DNA from: Pogonophryne albipinna
Lineage: Eukaryota > Chordata > Actinopteri > Perciformes > Artedidraconidae
Length of the DNA stretch: 64,000 bases
Direction of reading: 5' to 3'
Assembly (NCBI GenBank): GCA_028583405.1
Contig: CM053252.1
Location: 34,351,196-34,415,195 of the forward strand
How positions within the stretch are numbered: the stretch's first letter is position 1; each line of letters begins with the position of its first letter. Below are positions 40,285 to 52,017 of this stretch, in pieces. The notes under the pieces are model-generated. The model was not told where the DNA came from and did no database searches. It saw only the letters and a program-made list of their open reading frames with translations. Position numbers and translations under genes: made by a program.

Positions 40285-43200
40285 CCGTTGAATGCAAATG
40301 GTACAGATGGTCGTTTATTCACAAATAACCCTTTCTGTAAAATCCTAAATTTTAATGTAGTGGCCAATTGTCCAAAGAAAATTAATGTTCAAAGGCCACT
40401 TAGTCTAGGAGGCGAGCTCGAGTATTGCCTCGCGTATATTCAAAAAATCAGATACCTTGCTTGTTCCATTCAGGTGCTTTATTGAGAGGTTCAATAGATC
40501 AGCTGGCGGCCCACTGCCGACGTGCAACATTTGCACGGTATTTAAACAAATAAACAAACAAGATCCCTCGGTCATACGGATGTGTGCGGTCAAAAACGTT
40601 TTCCAACTTCCTCTCTAGACTTCCTGCTGTGTCATGCTGGCAGTGTCATTTATACCTGAGCACGCTCCTATGATTGCTTTTTATAAATAATAACAAAACG
40701 TAAACTAGAGCAGTCCATAAGAAAGATAACACGTTACAAAACAGTAAAATAATAATTAATAGTTATTCAGCTCATTTAGGTTAAATTAAAGAATATTCAA
40801 TTGGCTCACAAAACCATAATTCATTACCATAACATAATGTGCCTAAATGGCTCTTACAGTAGGATAGTTTGGCCATTAAAACGCTTTTTGATTAGATTTC
40901 TAGCGAGAAGAGTATATTGTACTTTTAGAATCCACGTCCAGTCGATATGTAGGATCTATAGTTTGATAGATATTACGAAGATGATTTGAGGTATGCGGCA
41001 GCCTCCATGTAAAGTTACGGGTTGAGTATTTCCAGTCTCAACGTTTTCATAATAAAACCAATGATCAAATGATTTAACAGTGATATCTGCAGTACTCATC
41101 AACTAAAAAACATCAGTTTATCCTTGTTAATTATACAACATTTATTGGTTTAAATTGTGTACAATGCTTTTGTGTTTTTCCTATAGGTTTTTCTCTTTCG
41201 ATTCTGATCGCAATGCATGTCGGGATATGGTGTTTATCCGATATGAAATCAGAAAAACATTTTTTTTTAAATAAAATAATACTTTATTCCGAGTGTTCTT
41301 GCTTTTCTCTTTGAAAGTCATCACATAACGGCATTGTAATACACGGTTCGGCTGCATTAAATATTACATATCTGCCGTAGATATTTATTTATAGAACCCT
41401 GATCAGAAGACCTTTTGACTAACTGTAAGAAATGACGCCAAAACTGAATACCTGACGTGGATCATAAATATATTAGCAATTAAACAACATCTTCCATTTC
41501 TTTTCACACAATACGTCTCCTTGCAGTATCAACACTAATTCGGCTGACTTTTATATTTGATCCAATTGGTATATAGGTTATATTTACACCATAACGGTGC
41601 ACAGCTGATAGAAAGGGATTTTTTTTTTGGTTTTTAAAGATATTATTTACTACCTTTCCAACTCCTCATGCAGTTGACTGTTACAGGTCTATACAGGTTC
41701 ATGGTACAATGCATAAGCTTCAAATCGAGAGACTGAAACTATTTTCCTTTACTGTTCTGTTTTAATTTCACAATAAATTTAATAGTCATATTATGTTTGA
41801 TATTATTATGTTTTAACTACACCACTGGTTTTTTAACCCGCACCGCCTAGTGGTTAAAGCATGTTATTGCATTTTGTTGTTGAATACGTTTTATTTGATG
41901 AAAACATTTAAATATTAAGAGTAGCCTACATACAAAATAGAAAATATCAAGAAGATACTGTAGTGATCTCTACAATAAAACAGTTTAGTGCAGGACGTCC
42001 AAAGATATTAACAGGAGGATGTGCAAAACAGACCAACTCTTTATTTAAACATTAAAGAATACTTTAAGTTAAGGTCTTCTATTGAATAAGAAAAAAATGT
42101 TGGGGTTATCCACAGATAAATATGAAGTCTGACAAAGTACTTAACGTCTAATATATTGCATAGTTTATTTTGGCACTTCACAATCACTTTCCCTGAATTT
42201 GACTCAGGTGTAACTAAGGTCTGATTTAAGGGTTGTTTATATTTCACATCATTAATCAGAATCTGCAAAGTAACTAAAATAAATGTAGTGGAGTAAAAAT
42301 ACCAGGTTAACCTCTGAATTGTAGTGGAGTAGAATTACAAAGTAGTACATGCTGCTGTAACAAAAACATTTCCCAACTTGGGATCAATAAAGTATATCTT
42401 ATCTTATCTTAAGATGATCGATGGCTACTGGCATATTTGCAAAATGTGCCTCTGAACCTTGACAAGTGCATGTTTCAGGCTTATCAATGAACAACAGGAG
42501 GGGTCACAGACATAAGACCAGCTGTTAAATAAAGCTCTTCTGACCTTAGGTGTCATGTGGGTATATTAATTCACCCATTTATTAATTATATGTTTTAAAT
42601 TTGACAACACCACTGTGTTTCGTATCCCCTAAACCTCCAGGGTGTACACAGTTTAATACTGGCAACTTCTAATTGTGGGAAATACGAAAACGTCTTATAA
42701 AGAGACGTGGGCTGGACCCGTCCAATTCCAGTTTTGGAAAGTCTGCCGTGGTTCCATTCCATTTCATAGAGCTGTGACGCTCAGCGTAACCTTGTCGCAC
42801 TGCCACTCCAACATCCAATCACAGGGCTTGATGACTAATCACGGGGTTTGTAAAGCAAGGCGGATGTTGTAGTCCCAAACGATAGCTGGGGATTCTGGGT
42901 AGTGTAGTGTCTTCGGAATCTGGAGTGTCTTAACTCCGAAAAAACTATTTGTTTCTCTGAATCGAAGGTTAAAAACACAAAAGCATTGTACACAATTTAA
43001 ACCAATCAATATTGTGTAATTAACAAGGATAAACTGATGTTTTTTAGTGGATGAGTAATGCAGATATCACTGTGTAATCATTTGACAGTGAGGGGAATAT
43101 ATCTGGTTTTATTATGAAGACTTCGAGACCGGAAAAACTGTTTTCACCCACGCTAACTTTACATGGAAGCTGCATACACGTTCTCCTGGCGAGACCTCAA

Positions 43201-43385
43201 ATCATCTTTGTAATATCTATCAAACTATAGATCCTACACATCCACTGGACGTGGATTCTAAGAGTACAATATACACTTCTCGCTAGAAATCTAATCAAAA
43301 AGCATTTTAATGGCCAAACTATTCCACAATTTAGGATTTTCCAGAGAGGGTTATTTGTGAATAAACGTCCCTCCGGAGCGTTTGC
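40285..43385. mobile_element. Fold-back element with long inverted arms
   Basis: The left arm (40285-41240) and right arm (42935-43385) are inverse copies. CGTTTATTCACAAATAACCC pairs with GGGTTATTTGTGAATAAACG; GATTAGATTTCTAGCGAGAAG pairs with TTCTCGCTAGAAATCTAATC; ATCAGTTTATCCTTGTTAAT pairs with ATTAACAAGGATAAACTGAT. The left arm carries about 490 bp (40363-40850) absent from the right arm. The centre (41240-42935) includes pieces resembling MITE family C (42185-42350), an RTE-type tail (42340-42415) and sequence shared, inverted, with 58600-59990. No transposase frame is seen and no target duplication was identified. Confidence 0.75.
42340..42415 (+). repeat. RTE-type LINE 3' tail
   Basis: TGCTGCTGTAACAAAAACAT, CAACTTGGGATCAATAAAGT and a (TATCT)n tail match the minus-strand copy at 11456-11545. 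Confidence 0.65.
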
Positions 43386-43996
43386 AATGCACAACATCCC
43401 ATTTTAGAATAAAATATGTTATATTATTTTATTAAAATGACTGATGCATTAATGTGTTAATTACTGTTATTATAAAGGAGAAACTAATCTTTTTTTACAT
43501 ATTGTGAATTTCACACAGCGATTGATAGTTTATCTTATCCTATGATAATGAATGTTAAATTATGTATTGTTTATTTTTGTTATTAATCTATAATCTCGCA
43601 TTCCACGGGTTAACTGAGTTCACAACACTGATAGTACGTCAAAGGTGAAGCAGGAATCTGGTTTGGCCGCTAACAGTGAGGCGTTTTTGGTCATAAGTGT
43701 ACCCCATTTGTGTCGCATGATATCAAAAATTGGCGAGACAGCCAGGATAAACTTGAAAGATATCCATGTTGTTCTTCAGTGAGCTATATAGAGCACTGTA
43801 CTTGATAATATTAGCGACTCCTCCTCTCCTCCTCTTCTCCTCCTGCACCTGCACTGTCACTGGGTGTTACTTAGTGAAACTGGCTCCATCCCCTGAGTTT
43901 TAAGTCAACCATTGAAAATGCTTCCTGGCTCCTATAGCAGCTCTGCCTCTGGAAGAGGTTTGTGTAACTAAAACTCCAATCTGCTCTTTTGCACTG

Positions 43997-43997
<1 letters not shown>
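43386..43997. other. No gene seen
   Basis: AT-rich unique sequence; a short CT-rich run lies at about 43820-43845. Confidence 0.45.

Positions 43998-44045
<48 letters not shown>
43998..44045 (+). repeat. (CA)n microsatellite
   Basis: About 23 CA units. Confidence 0.95.
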
Positions 44046-44050
<5 letters not shown>

Positions 44051-44994
44051 AAATATATTTACACACACTATCACCTACGTTCACCTCCTGCTGTGCCCAT
44101 GAAGGATGCACTCCCCACGCAGCTGCCACAGAGTGGAGAGTGGGCTGGATGACCCCGGACGACGAGGGGCCATCGGGAAATCCCACTGACACCTCCGCCC
44201 CTCCTCCACCAACCCACCCACACAACTTACCCAACTCCGCCCCCTTGACCGACACCTCACCGGGACTTCAGAGCGCAGCGGGGTGGGAGGACAACTCCAC
44301 ATTCTCTACCTCCGCACCTGGGAGAAAGGAGGGGGGGGGGGGCGGGTGTGAGATTGGAAAGAAGCCTCTGTTTCATTAACTAATGCATCACAGCCATCTT
44401 TATGTGGTTATCATGCTACAGCTCCGCTCAGTCAAGAGCAAACAGGAAGAAAAAGGAGATCTCCGGGTAAGAGGGTGGGAGGAGGAAGTCTGCAGTAATC
44501 TGTGCAAACATGAATATTAATTGAGTTTCTGACAGGGAGAGGAGGTGTGTGTGTGTTTGTGTGTGGGAGGAGATGTGTATGCATGCGTGTGGTGGTGGGG
44601 ATCATACAGGCGATGCTGAGATCTTCACTGTTTGCTATCTCGGCTCAGCGTCTGCATGCTCAAATCTGTGTGTGTGTGTTTGTGTGTGTGTCTCCGTCTC
44701 ATACCTCCACCCATCCAAGGTGACCGTGCTGGCTGACGCCTGAGGGCCCCCGGGGCGCCACTGACAGCTTTAGGTGCGAGTCTGAGATTTGTTGCTCCAC
44801 CTCCTCCTCCTCCCACCGGTACCCGTAACCCATCAGGGCTATAAACCACCCCCCCCACCCCCTCTCCAGGGCTGATGGCCAGAGAGGTTAAAACAAAAGA
44901 GGTGAGAGATGAGAGGTGGCTTGAATACAAAGATGCTCCCCTGTTTGGGGCAGATAGCCTGATGAATGGCGAAGGGATGGAGGGTGGGGGGAGG
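44046..44994. other. GC-rich unique DNA; no confirmed gene
   Basis: 44090-44345 and 44700-44990 are clearly more GC-rich than the surroundings. An 80-codon proline-rich frame on the plus strand (44140-44379) and a 128-codon frame on the minus strand lack homology I can recognise. 44380-44560 contains CATGAATATTAATTGAGTTT and CACAGCCATCTTTATGTGG and looks like a conserved non-coding candidate. Short GT runs lie at 44545-44565 and 44667-44691. Confidence 0.35.
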
Positions 44995-45027
44995 TTGACC
45001 TTGAAGGTCAAAGGTCAAGGGTCAAAG
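44995..45027 (+). promoter_or_regulatory. Cluster of nuclear-receptor half-sites
   Basis: TGACCTTGAAGGTCA is followed by AAGGTCA and AGGGTCA. This gives four AGGTCA-type half-sites in about 33 bp: one everted pair with a 3-bp spacer and two overlapping direct repeats with 1-bp spacing (AGGTCAAAGGTCA, AGGTCAAGGGTCA). DR1 is the known preference of PPAR/RXR and HNF4 receptors. Function is inference from the sequence alone; no promoter or gene is visible nearby. Confidence 0.45.
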
Positions 45028-45179
45028 CAAGGGGAAAAGAAAATGAGTTGAGTGGCCTCAGAACCATTTTCATGGAGCTGTCGCCTCTGGATACACATAA
45101 GCATTAAACATGGAGATACTATAGTATTATATCATTGCTGTAAATTCACATATATTACTTAAAGCAAACCCTGTATGTA

Positions 45180-45597
45180 GAGTGGTGCAGGAATGAGTCC
45201 TAAAAACAACAACGAATTGGAATTTTACCACTTCCGTCCCTCTTTCATTGTCAATGACTTTTTAAACGTGTTTTGGGTTTGATACCTGAAATAAGGTCAG
45301 TGGTTAACATACATTTTAGAGATTTTCGAGTTTTGTTCTACAATATAAAAAAATTCAGTAAACACCCAATCGTCATCTGTCAAACACAAGTCTGCCTTTA
45401 GCTTAGCTGTTGTGATGCTCAACCAACTGTCGACGATGTAGTTCATTTATAGCCATTTATAACGTTAGCTATTTACTTTTTATTTTGTACAATAGTCCCA
45501 AATTCAAAAGAAAAACCCTATTGCTTTTAGTCGAGACAGCCCTTACGATACTAACTTCCAGGTTCATCTACAAAACTACGTCCTAACTGCACCACTC
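45180..45597. repeat. hAT-like MITE (family D), 418 bp
   Basis: The left end is GAGTGGTGCAGGAATGAGTC and the right end, inverted, is GAGTGGTGCAGTTAGGACGT. It has an exact 8-bp target duplication TGTATGTA at 45172-45179 and 45598-45605. It is non-coding. Confidence 0.9.
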
Positions 45598-45605
45598 TGT
45601 ATGTA

Positions 45606-45735
45606 CTACTGAAGTCCACCAAACTATCAATAATTCACTCGTTATGTCACCATGTGCTTCTAAAAATGCAGCTAATGCCTGTGTACACACCCCCACATGT
45701 CTGTAGGTTTTAATATATACATGTTTCATACTCTT
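45606..45735. other. Unique spacer
   Basis: Short unclassified DNA between two transposons. Confidence 0.4.
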
Positions 45736-46745
45736 GGGCCCTTTCTCATTTCACTAATTACCACTCCTCGACTCCTCGGTCCTCCGGTAATGACCCGGAA
45801 ATGGATTTCAGCGCGCCATGTTGAAGGACATCTAATTTCTCTAAATGCACTTCGAGGACTGAGGATCGAGCATTGAGGAGGCTCTCTGGAGGAACTATAA
45901 ACGAGGAGACACTGATGGGTCCTCCGCGGGTCCTCCACAGATGTATTTCCGGCAACAAAGATGTTTAAAAGAGTCGTGACGCACGCCAGTATAACAGGCC
46001 TACATTACTTTCTTTATTTGTATGCTTTAGTTTAGTAGCTATCTACAAACAAAGAGTCAATATTTTTTTCTAAAACCATTTACTGGTCTGCTTCACATAA
46101 TAAAATACACAACGGCTGTATCCTGATATATTATATGCTTTAGGAGTTGTAGGTGCGTGTTGTACAGCGCGTAGATGCGGCGGACAGACGGGCCTCAGTG
46201 GGTTTGGTGTCCTCTGCTTACTTTTAATACTTGTAAATAAAACTTTTGGCCAGTAATTTATTTTCCTCATTGTAGCGACCAGAGAGGGGAGGGGGGATAT
46301 ATCCAGTCTCTGATTGTGTTACGTTATTATGATAGTGCTCTCATACTTGTTTGAATCTGAAATTGTATATATTTATATACATATATATATAAATATATGT
46401 GTGTGTATATATGTCCGCATCTGTAGCCTGTTATTGTCTCATTATACCGCACTGTGAATGAATCAAAGTAAATATAAGTCATCATGAACACATCTGTCCA
46501 TCAGACAGAGGGCTGCTGTGCCTCCTGTCATCATTAATGGACGTCTCTTTAAAATGACCGCTCAGAGGAGAGGAGTTCTCATTTCTCTAACCGCCTGCTG
46601 CTTCCCCTCCTCTCTCCTCGGTTCCCCTCCTCGGCTCCTCCGCTCGCATCTCCTGTGGGCGGGACTAAGAAACGAGGATAGGAGTCGAGGAGGGGAGTCG
46701 AGGAGGGGAGTCGAGGAGGGGAATTAGTGAAATGAGAAAGGGCCC
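45736..46745. mobile_element. DNA transposon, non-autonomous, 1010 bp, GGGCCCTTTCTC ends
   Basis: The left end is GGGCCCTTTCTCATTTCACT and the right end, inverted, is the same 20 bases, continuing through AATT and CTCCTCGACTCC-like sequence on both sides. Subterminal GAGTCGAGGAGGG is repeated three times at the right (46682-46724). I find no clear target duplication (CTT against GGG flank), so the superfamily is open. The interior is AT-rich with no transposase. Confidence 0.8.
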
Positions 46746-46870
46746 GGGTCATATTTTGTCCCACTGTGACACCATGCCAACACTGAGCCGGAGCTGCATG
46801 CAGCACAGCATCACGCAGAGCAGGTTGTCTGCATGCATTAGGTCTGTGTTAGTGAGTCTGCCTGCCTGTC

Positions 46871-46872
<2 letters not shown>

Positions 46873-46941
<69 letters not shown>

Positions 46942-46982
46942 GTGTGTGTGTGTGTGTGTTGTGTGTGTGTGTGTGTGTGTGT
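46873..46982 (+). repeat. (TG)n microsatellite, interrupted
   Basis: About 50 TG units with TATG and TTG interruptions. Confidence 0.97.
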
Positions 46983-47067
46983 TTGTGGGTAGGTTATGTG
47001 TGTTTTTGTTTTGTGTGTACATTGTAAAGAAAATGTGCTTCCAGTATGTTTACTCAAAAGCTTAACC

Positions 47068-48130
47068 CAGTGGTTCTCAAACTTTTTCTGTCAGGCCCCC
47101 CCTTTGGAGAAAAAAAAATGTGGGGCCCCCCCAACACAAGTCAGGCTCAGTGGTGGCGCCAGAGATTTATTTTGGGGGTGCTGTGGGGTAGCTTGACGTT
47201 TCATAGAGATTGCTCAAACATTTAGGGTTTCCCATTAATGTACCGGTCGCTACAGTGGAATTTTCTGCTGCAACACTCCCCACGCATATACACAGTGTAC
47301 CCGCGACTGTTACAATGAAGGCTCGATAATCAGCTCACCGCATATAGGTGTAAGCAGGGTTAAAGTGCTATTTTTATAGGTGGTGTGTGGACCTCACATA
47401 GGGGGGTCCGGGGGCAAGCTCCCCCGGGAAGATTTATTTTTAAATATTGAAGTTAAATGCATCAATCTGGTGCACTTTGAGAGAAAAATGAAGAGATCTA
47501 TGGATACATCTCTCAACACCCATTTGAAACAGAACTGTAAACAGATTTACTATTTCTTTATCGATATTTTACAAATCACCCTTTTAAACTTTATTCTTGT
47601 TTTACTGTCATATAGTATTTCATAGCTGTTTTTCATTTATTCTCTTATTTTTTTATAACTATAATGATCATATAAACGTGTGCCTCGGAAATAATTGTTT
47701 ACATTAATGGTGACCAAACGTTTGAGACCCACTGAGATAACACTGAGAGTCCTTTAGCTCACTGAGTCTCTCAGTCTGACAGGAGAGGACTCTCCTCCAC
47801 TTTGTTGTTGAAAAACTCCTTATATCCGTTAGCGTAGCTCGCTAGCACCAGAAGCTAACAACAACGATCTCCGGTACCGGTGCGCTCTCTCTCTCTCTCT
47901 CTCGCGCACGCACACAAAATGGCTCGTTCCACACACACACAGAGCCGAGCTTTAATGAAACAGAGACCCAGACGTAATAGTACTGTACGTTATCATATTA
48001 TTTTCGAATCAAAACATTTTCAAATTATGATTTATTTATCTTTTTTTTTTATTTTTTATAACCATTTTTCCTCCTGGTCTCTCGTGCCCCTCCTGTCATG
48101 CCTCTGCGCCCCCCACTTTGGGAACCACTG
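47068..48130. mobile_element. hAT-type (CAGTGGTTCTCAAA end) transposon, 1063 bp
   Basis: The left end is CAGTGGTTCTCAAACTTTTT and the right end, inverted, is CAGTGGTTCCCAAAGTGGGG. The exact 8-bp target duplication GCTTAACC lies at 47060-47067 and 48131-48138. CAGTGGTTCTCAAA is a well-known hAT terminal sequence. The interior shares inverted homology with the hAT element at 29376-30655. There is a (CT)n run at 47885-47902. No transposase frame is intact. Confidence 0.9.
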
Positions 48131-48138
48131 GCTTAACC

Positions 48139-48699
48139 CTAACACCAACCCCAACCCTAACCCTCAAGTTTGTTCCTTTTACAGAAACATCTTATGATAC
48201 TCTTTATTGTACAGGCTCTGTCTTTCTAAATGTTAGTAATAAAGAATAAGAGCAAACATAACCTGGCCGCATTTTTGTAAATTGTTGTAGTTTTGTGTAG
48301 AGTAAATGAGTGACTTAGTATTTTAACAATCCAGATGAACTGCCATGATAGTATTGCTTGTATTTTGCTTTTTTTTTTAATAATTCAAAAATAAATGGTT
48401 GTTTGCAACCTGGGTCTTTTTTGTGGTTTGAGATATCATTTCAGATTGGATAACATTTCAACTTCTGATGTTATTGATGAGACGGGAGATGCAAAAGAGC
48501 TGCTTATCAATACTTTAGACCAAAATCTAAAAGTCAGAAAGCCTTGACCAATAAAGACAATATATAATGAGAACATTTCAGTTATTATCATTCATTCAAG
48601 TTTAAAAGTTTGCAATAATTGCAAATAATTTTCAGCAAGATGTGTAGCACTATATCTGTCATATTATCATTCGATGCTTTTGCCATCCTTACATTTGTG
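48139..48699. other. No gene seen; telomere-like words at 48139-48170
   Basis: CTAACACCAACCCCAACCCT, then AACCCT follow the hAT target site; these are degenerate CCCTAA-type words. The rest is AT-rich unique DNA. Confidence 0.45.
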
Positions 48700-49265
48700 A
48701 TCTGATTGTTTTGCCAAATGTGTGGATGACCCTACACAGGAACACGTACCCTCCCTCCTGCGTGTGGTGTGAGGGTGTCAGCACTCTGGGTCCGCCCTGC
48801 AGGTGGCAGAGGTCTTCGCCAGGGAACAGATGGTGGTGGCTGTGTGGAAGGCGGCAGGGCACCGAGGCAGCGGCACAGCGAGAACACCGTCCATCCTGTG
48901 GCTTCGGCTGGGTGAGAACAAGCTAAATCCTGATGCAGGGCTTTTCTTCTTCCCTGCAACAAACACTGCATCACTCTTCTGGTGGGAAAATTTGCACCCG
49001 CAGCACAATGTGGGTGGAAGTTGCAACGGCAAACATGCTGTCTCTCTGTGGATGTATATTGGTTTTGGTTGAATGGCTAGTCGTTGGTTCTGTAGACTGG
49101 CAGAACTATTCAGTCAGAGCTACCAATCAAAGGGTCAGTGGTATGACCCCACCTCATGCAAGTCAACATGTTGAGATGCCATGGGCAACATACCCAACAC
49201 TGAATTTCTCTCATTGGCATTTCTACGTTATTGAAGTGAATATAAGTCGCTGTCGGTTAGCCTAA
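48700..49265 (+). other. GC-rich exon-like block; no confirmed gene
   Basis: 48730-48915 is much more GC-rich than its flanks. It has an AG (48788-48803 region) upstream and CTGGGTGAGA, a donor-like word, at about 48907-48916. The frame through ALQVAEVFAREQMVVAVWK stays open across the block, but two other frames are also open and I recognise no protein family. It could be a relic exon, a lineage-specific exon or chance. Confidence 0.2.
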
Positions 49266-49940
<675 letters not shown>

Positions 49941-49952
49941 ATCCATACTAGG

Positions 49953-50215
49953 TCTATCAGTCGATTAAAATATGTAATCGCGATTAATCGCATGATGCCC
50001 ATAGTTAATCGCGATTAATCGCAAATTAATCGCACATTTTTTATCTGTTCTAAATGTACCTTAGAGGAATATTTTTCAAGTTCTTAATACTCTTATCACC
50101 ATATGAGTGGACACATATGCTTTATGCAAATGTTTGTTTATTATCATTGGAACAATGACAAATATTCACACACATATCAGGAAACCCTTCAGTTACTGGT
50201 TTCCAGTGCCAAAAC
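49953..50215. repeat. hAT-type repeat end with AATCGCGATTAATCGC palindromes, truncated
   Basis: CTATCAGTCGATTAAAATAT is followed by AATCGCGATTAATCGCATGA, then a second TAATCGCGATTAATCGC and a third AATTAATCGCAC. This is a familiar fish/vertebrate hAT terminus with repeated ATTAATCGC subterminal sites. After about 260 bp the match to the family as I know it stops, so this is one end only. Confidence 0.65.
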
Positions 50216-50349
50216 AACTACGTATTTACCTGAAGGACACCTGTGAATGGGCCACCAACAAAGGTGATGAAGAAGTAACGTTTTCTAGCTACGATTGGAT
50301 TTTGCACTACCTAAAAACTAAATGTAATTTACTGTTTTTCAGGAATTGG

Positions 50350-50535
50350 CAGGATGTTGGACCCAGAAGCAGTAAAAAAGAACACTAGGAACACGATAAG
50401 GAACACAGGCAGGACATTAGGGAACACAGACAGGAACATAGACAAATAATCGACAAAAACACAAGGGGAGAGAGGACTATATACACACAAGACTAATCAC
50501 AAAGACAATACACAGCTGGAGAGGGCAACAGGTTA
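50350..50535. repeat. A-rich dispersed repeat, third copy
   Basis: GGCAGGATGTTGGACCCAGA, AAGCAG, then GGAACACAGGCAGGAC and ACAATACACAGCTGGAGAGG show the same order and composition as 30856-31209. Confidence 0.45.
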
Positions 50536-50602
50536 ACACAATGTATGGCAAGCCATTTGAGTATTTATTCCATATCCTTGATATCAGACGGCAGCTGCCT
50601 AC

Positions 50603-50865
50603 ATTAGTTGGCTCATTGATTTCACTTGTTAGATATATTTTTACACTAGTTTGGCACTCTGCTTTACTAGTTAAATAAAACATTACACTAGTCACTCTTT
50701 TTCAGCAACTAGTGGCACTTTTGTCCGTCTAGTTACCACACAAGCCTTACTAGTGACGCGAGGAGCAGCACTTGTAGCACCAAAGTCCCAACTTGTAAGC
50801 TTTTTGATGAACTAGTGACCCTCTGACCGTACTAGTGACGCTAAAAGTCTTACAAGTTAACTAGT
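50603..50865 (+). repeat. ACTAGT sites, single phase (unit 1, first part)
   Basis: Site starts are 50603 (ATTAGT), 50624 (ACTTGT), 50645, 50666, 50687, 50708, 50728 (TCTAGT), 50749, 50770 (ACTTGT), 50791 (ACTTGT), 50811, 50831 and 50852 (ACAAGT) with a partner at 50860. Steps are 20 or 21 bp throughout. Spacers of about 15 bp are unrelated to each other. Variants usually keep AC and GT and change the middle two bases. Confidence 0.92.
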
Positions 50866-50878
50866 GCGCTGCAAAAGC

Positions 50879-52017
50879 GGGGGGGGGGGGGGGGGGGGGG
50901 AAACGTGTCATCTGCAGGAAACAGCGTCTGAGGGCATCTTAATATTCAATAAACTATGAATGTTTTATATCCATGTAACGGGAAGAAACTCAGCTAACTG
51001 ATCTTTTAAAAAAAAAAAAAAATGTAAACCCACAAAGCTAGCGCTGAGCCTATTAATTAGCCACGAGCGAAAAATGCTAACGGCGTGTTGCACAGAAATT
51101 CACTCATAACACCCTTATTACTTATCGTAGCTGCACGTCCAACCCATCGATCTGATCGTGAGATGACATAGAATCGATGGGTACATACATCATCACTCCA
51201 TGATAAGAACTCGCAAAGCTATTAACAAGAACAGACATCAAAACATGTGGCGCTAGGTAGCTAAAATTGGCAACATGGCTCACCTTGGTCGTTGTCAAAA
51301 GTAGTCTTGAATGGCATTACAATGATAACAACGCTGCTGAAGTTAATCCATAGGTTAATCCAATGTGTCTGTGTCCCTTTGAAATGATTTCTGATAATCC
51401 ATAAGAAATAAACCTGCTTTTTCGTTTCCAGATGTCATAGCGAGAGATAGGTTCACTCTGATGCAAACCTGCATGCGCAAAGCCCCTACCTTCTTTTTTT
51501 ACTATGTGTGTGTATGGGGAAATTTCCCTTCGATTCTATTGGCTCGAACGGTCAAAAAGAGATGTCAATCACCAAAATCGACCAATGGGTTCCAGAGAAA
51601 CGGTAAAAATTGCCATTTCCACCCAAATCACCTCAGATGTGGCGTTTTTTTTGCTAAACCTCTCTAAAAAGGTCAAATGTCACTTGTTTTACATCAATCT
51701 TGATACAGGGTACTTATTATGTGTTGTACTTTGGATTCTTAGAGCTTTTAGTCTACCTTACCATCATCCAAGGGTAGTTTTCACTATAAGTAAAAAATAA
51801 TTTTTGGACGGACACTATAATTTACAGTTTTTTACTATGTTTTTTAAAATAAAAAACATCTATATTGATTCTGACTTTTCTACATCCAACTCACAGGTTT
51901 ATCATTACTTTGAGAAAAAAGATTATTAATTTAACCCTTTTAGAAGGGAAGATATGGTCATTTGTTCTGGGAATGTCATTTTCGAGCCTGAAACCTGAAA
52001 AACAGGCTCAGGGCTTA
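50879..52017. other. Unrelated 1.1-kb insertion starting with a 22-base G run
   Basis: Relative to unit 2, the sequence between GCAAAAGC and the paired site at 52018 is replaced by 22 G (50879-50900), then about 1.1 kb including an A15 run (51007-51021), TTCCCTTCGATTCTATTGGC and a GGCTCAGGGCTTAACAGG end. I found no clear inverted ends. A 68-99 codon frame here is not convincing. It is probably an old transposon with eroded ends. Confidence 0.6.

Noticed and set aside
44995..45027. Estrogen response element (inverted repeat with 3-bp spacer)
   Set aside because: The pair is everted (TGACCT-nnn-AGGTCA), not inverted; the direct repeats with 1-bp spacing are the better description.
45736..46745. 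PIF/Harbinger assignment from the GGGCCC ends
   Set aside because: The flanking 3-bp words differ (CTT and GGG), so the expected TWA-type target duplication is absent; the class is left open.
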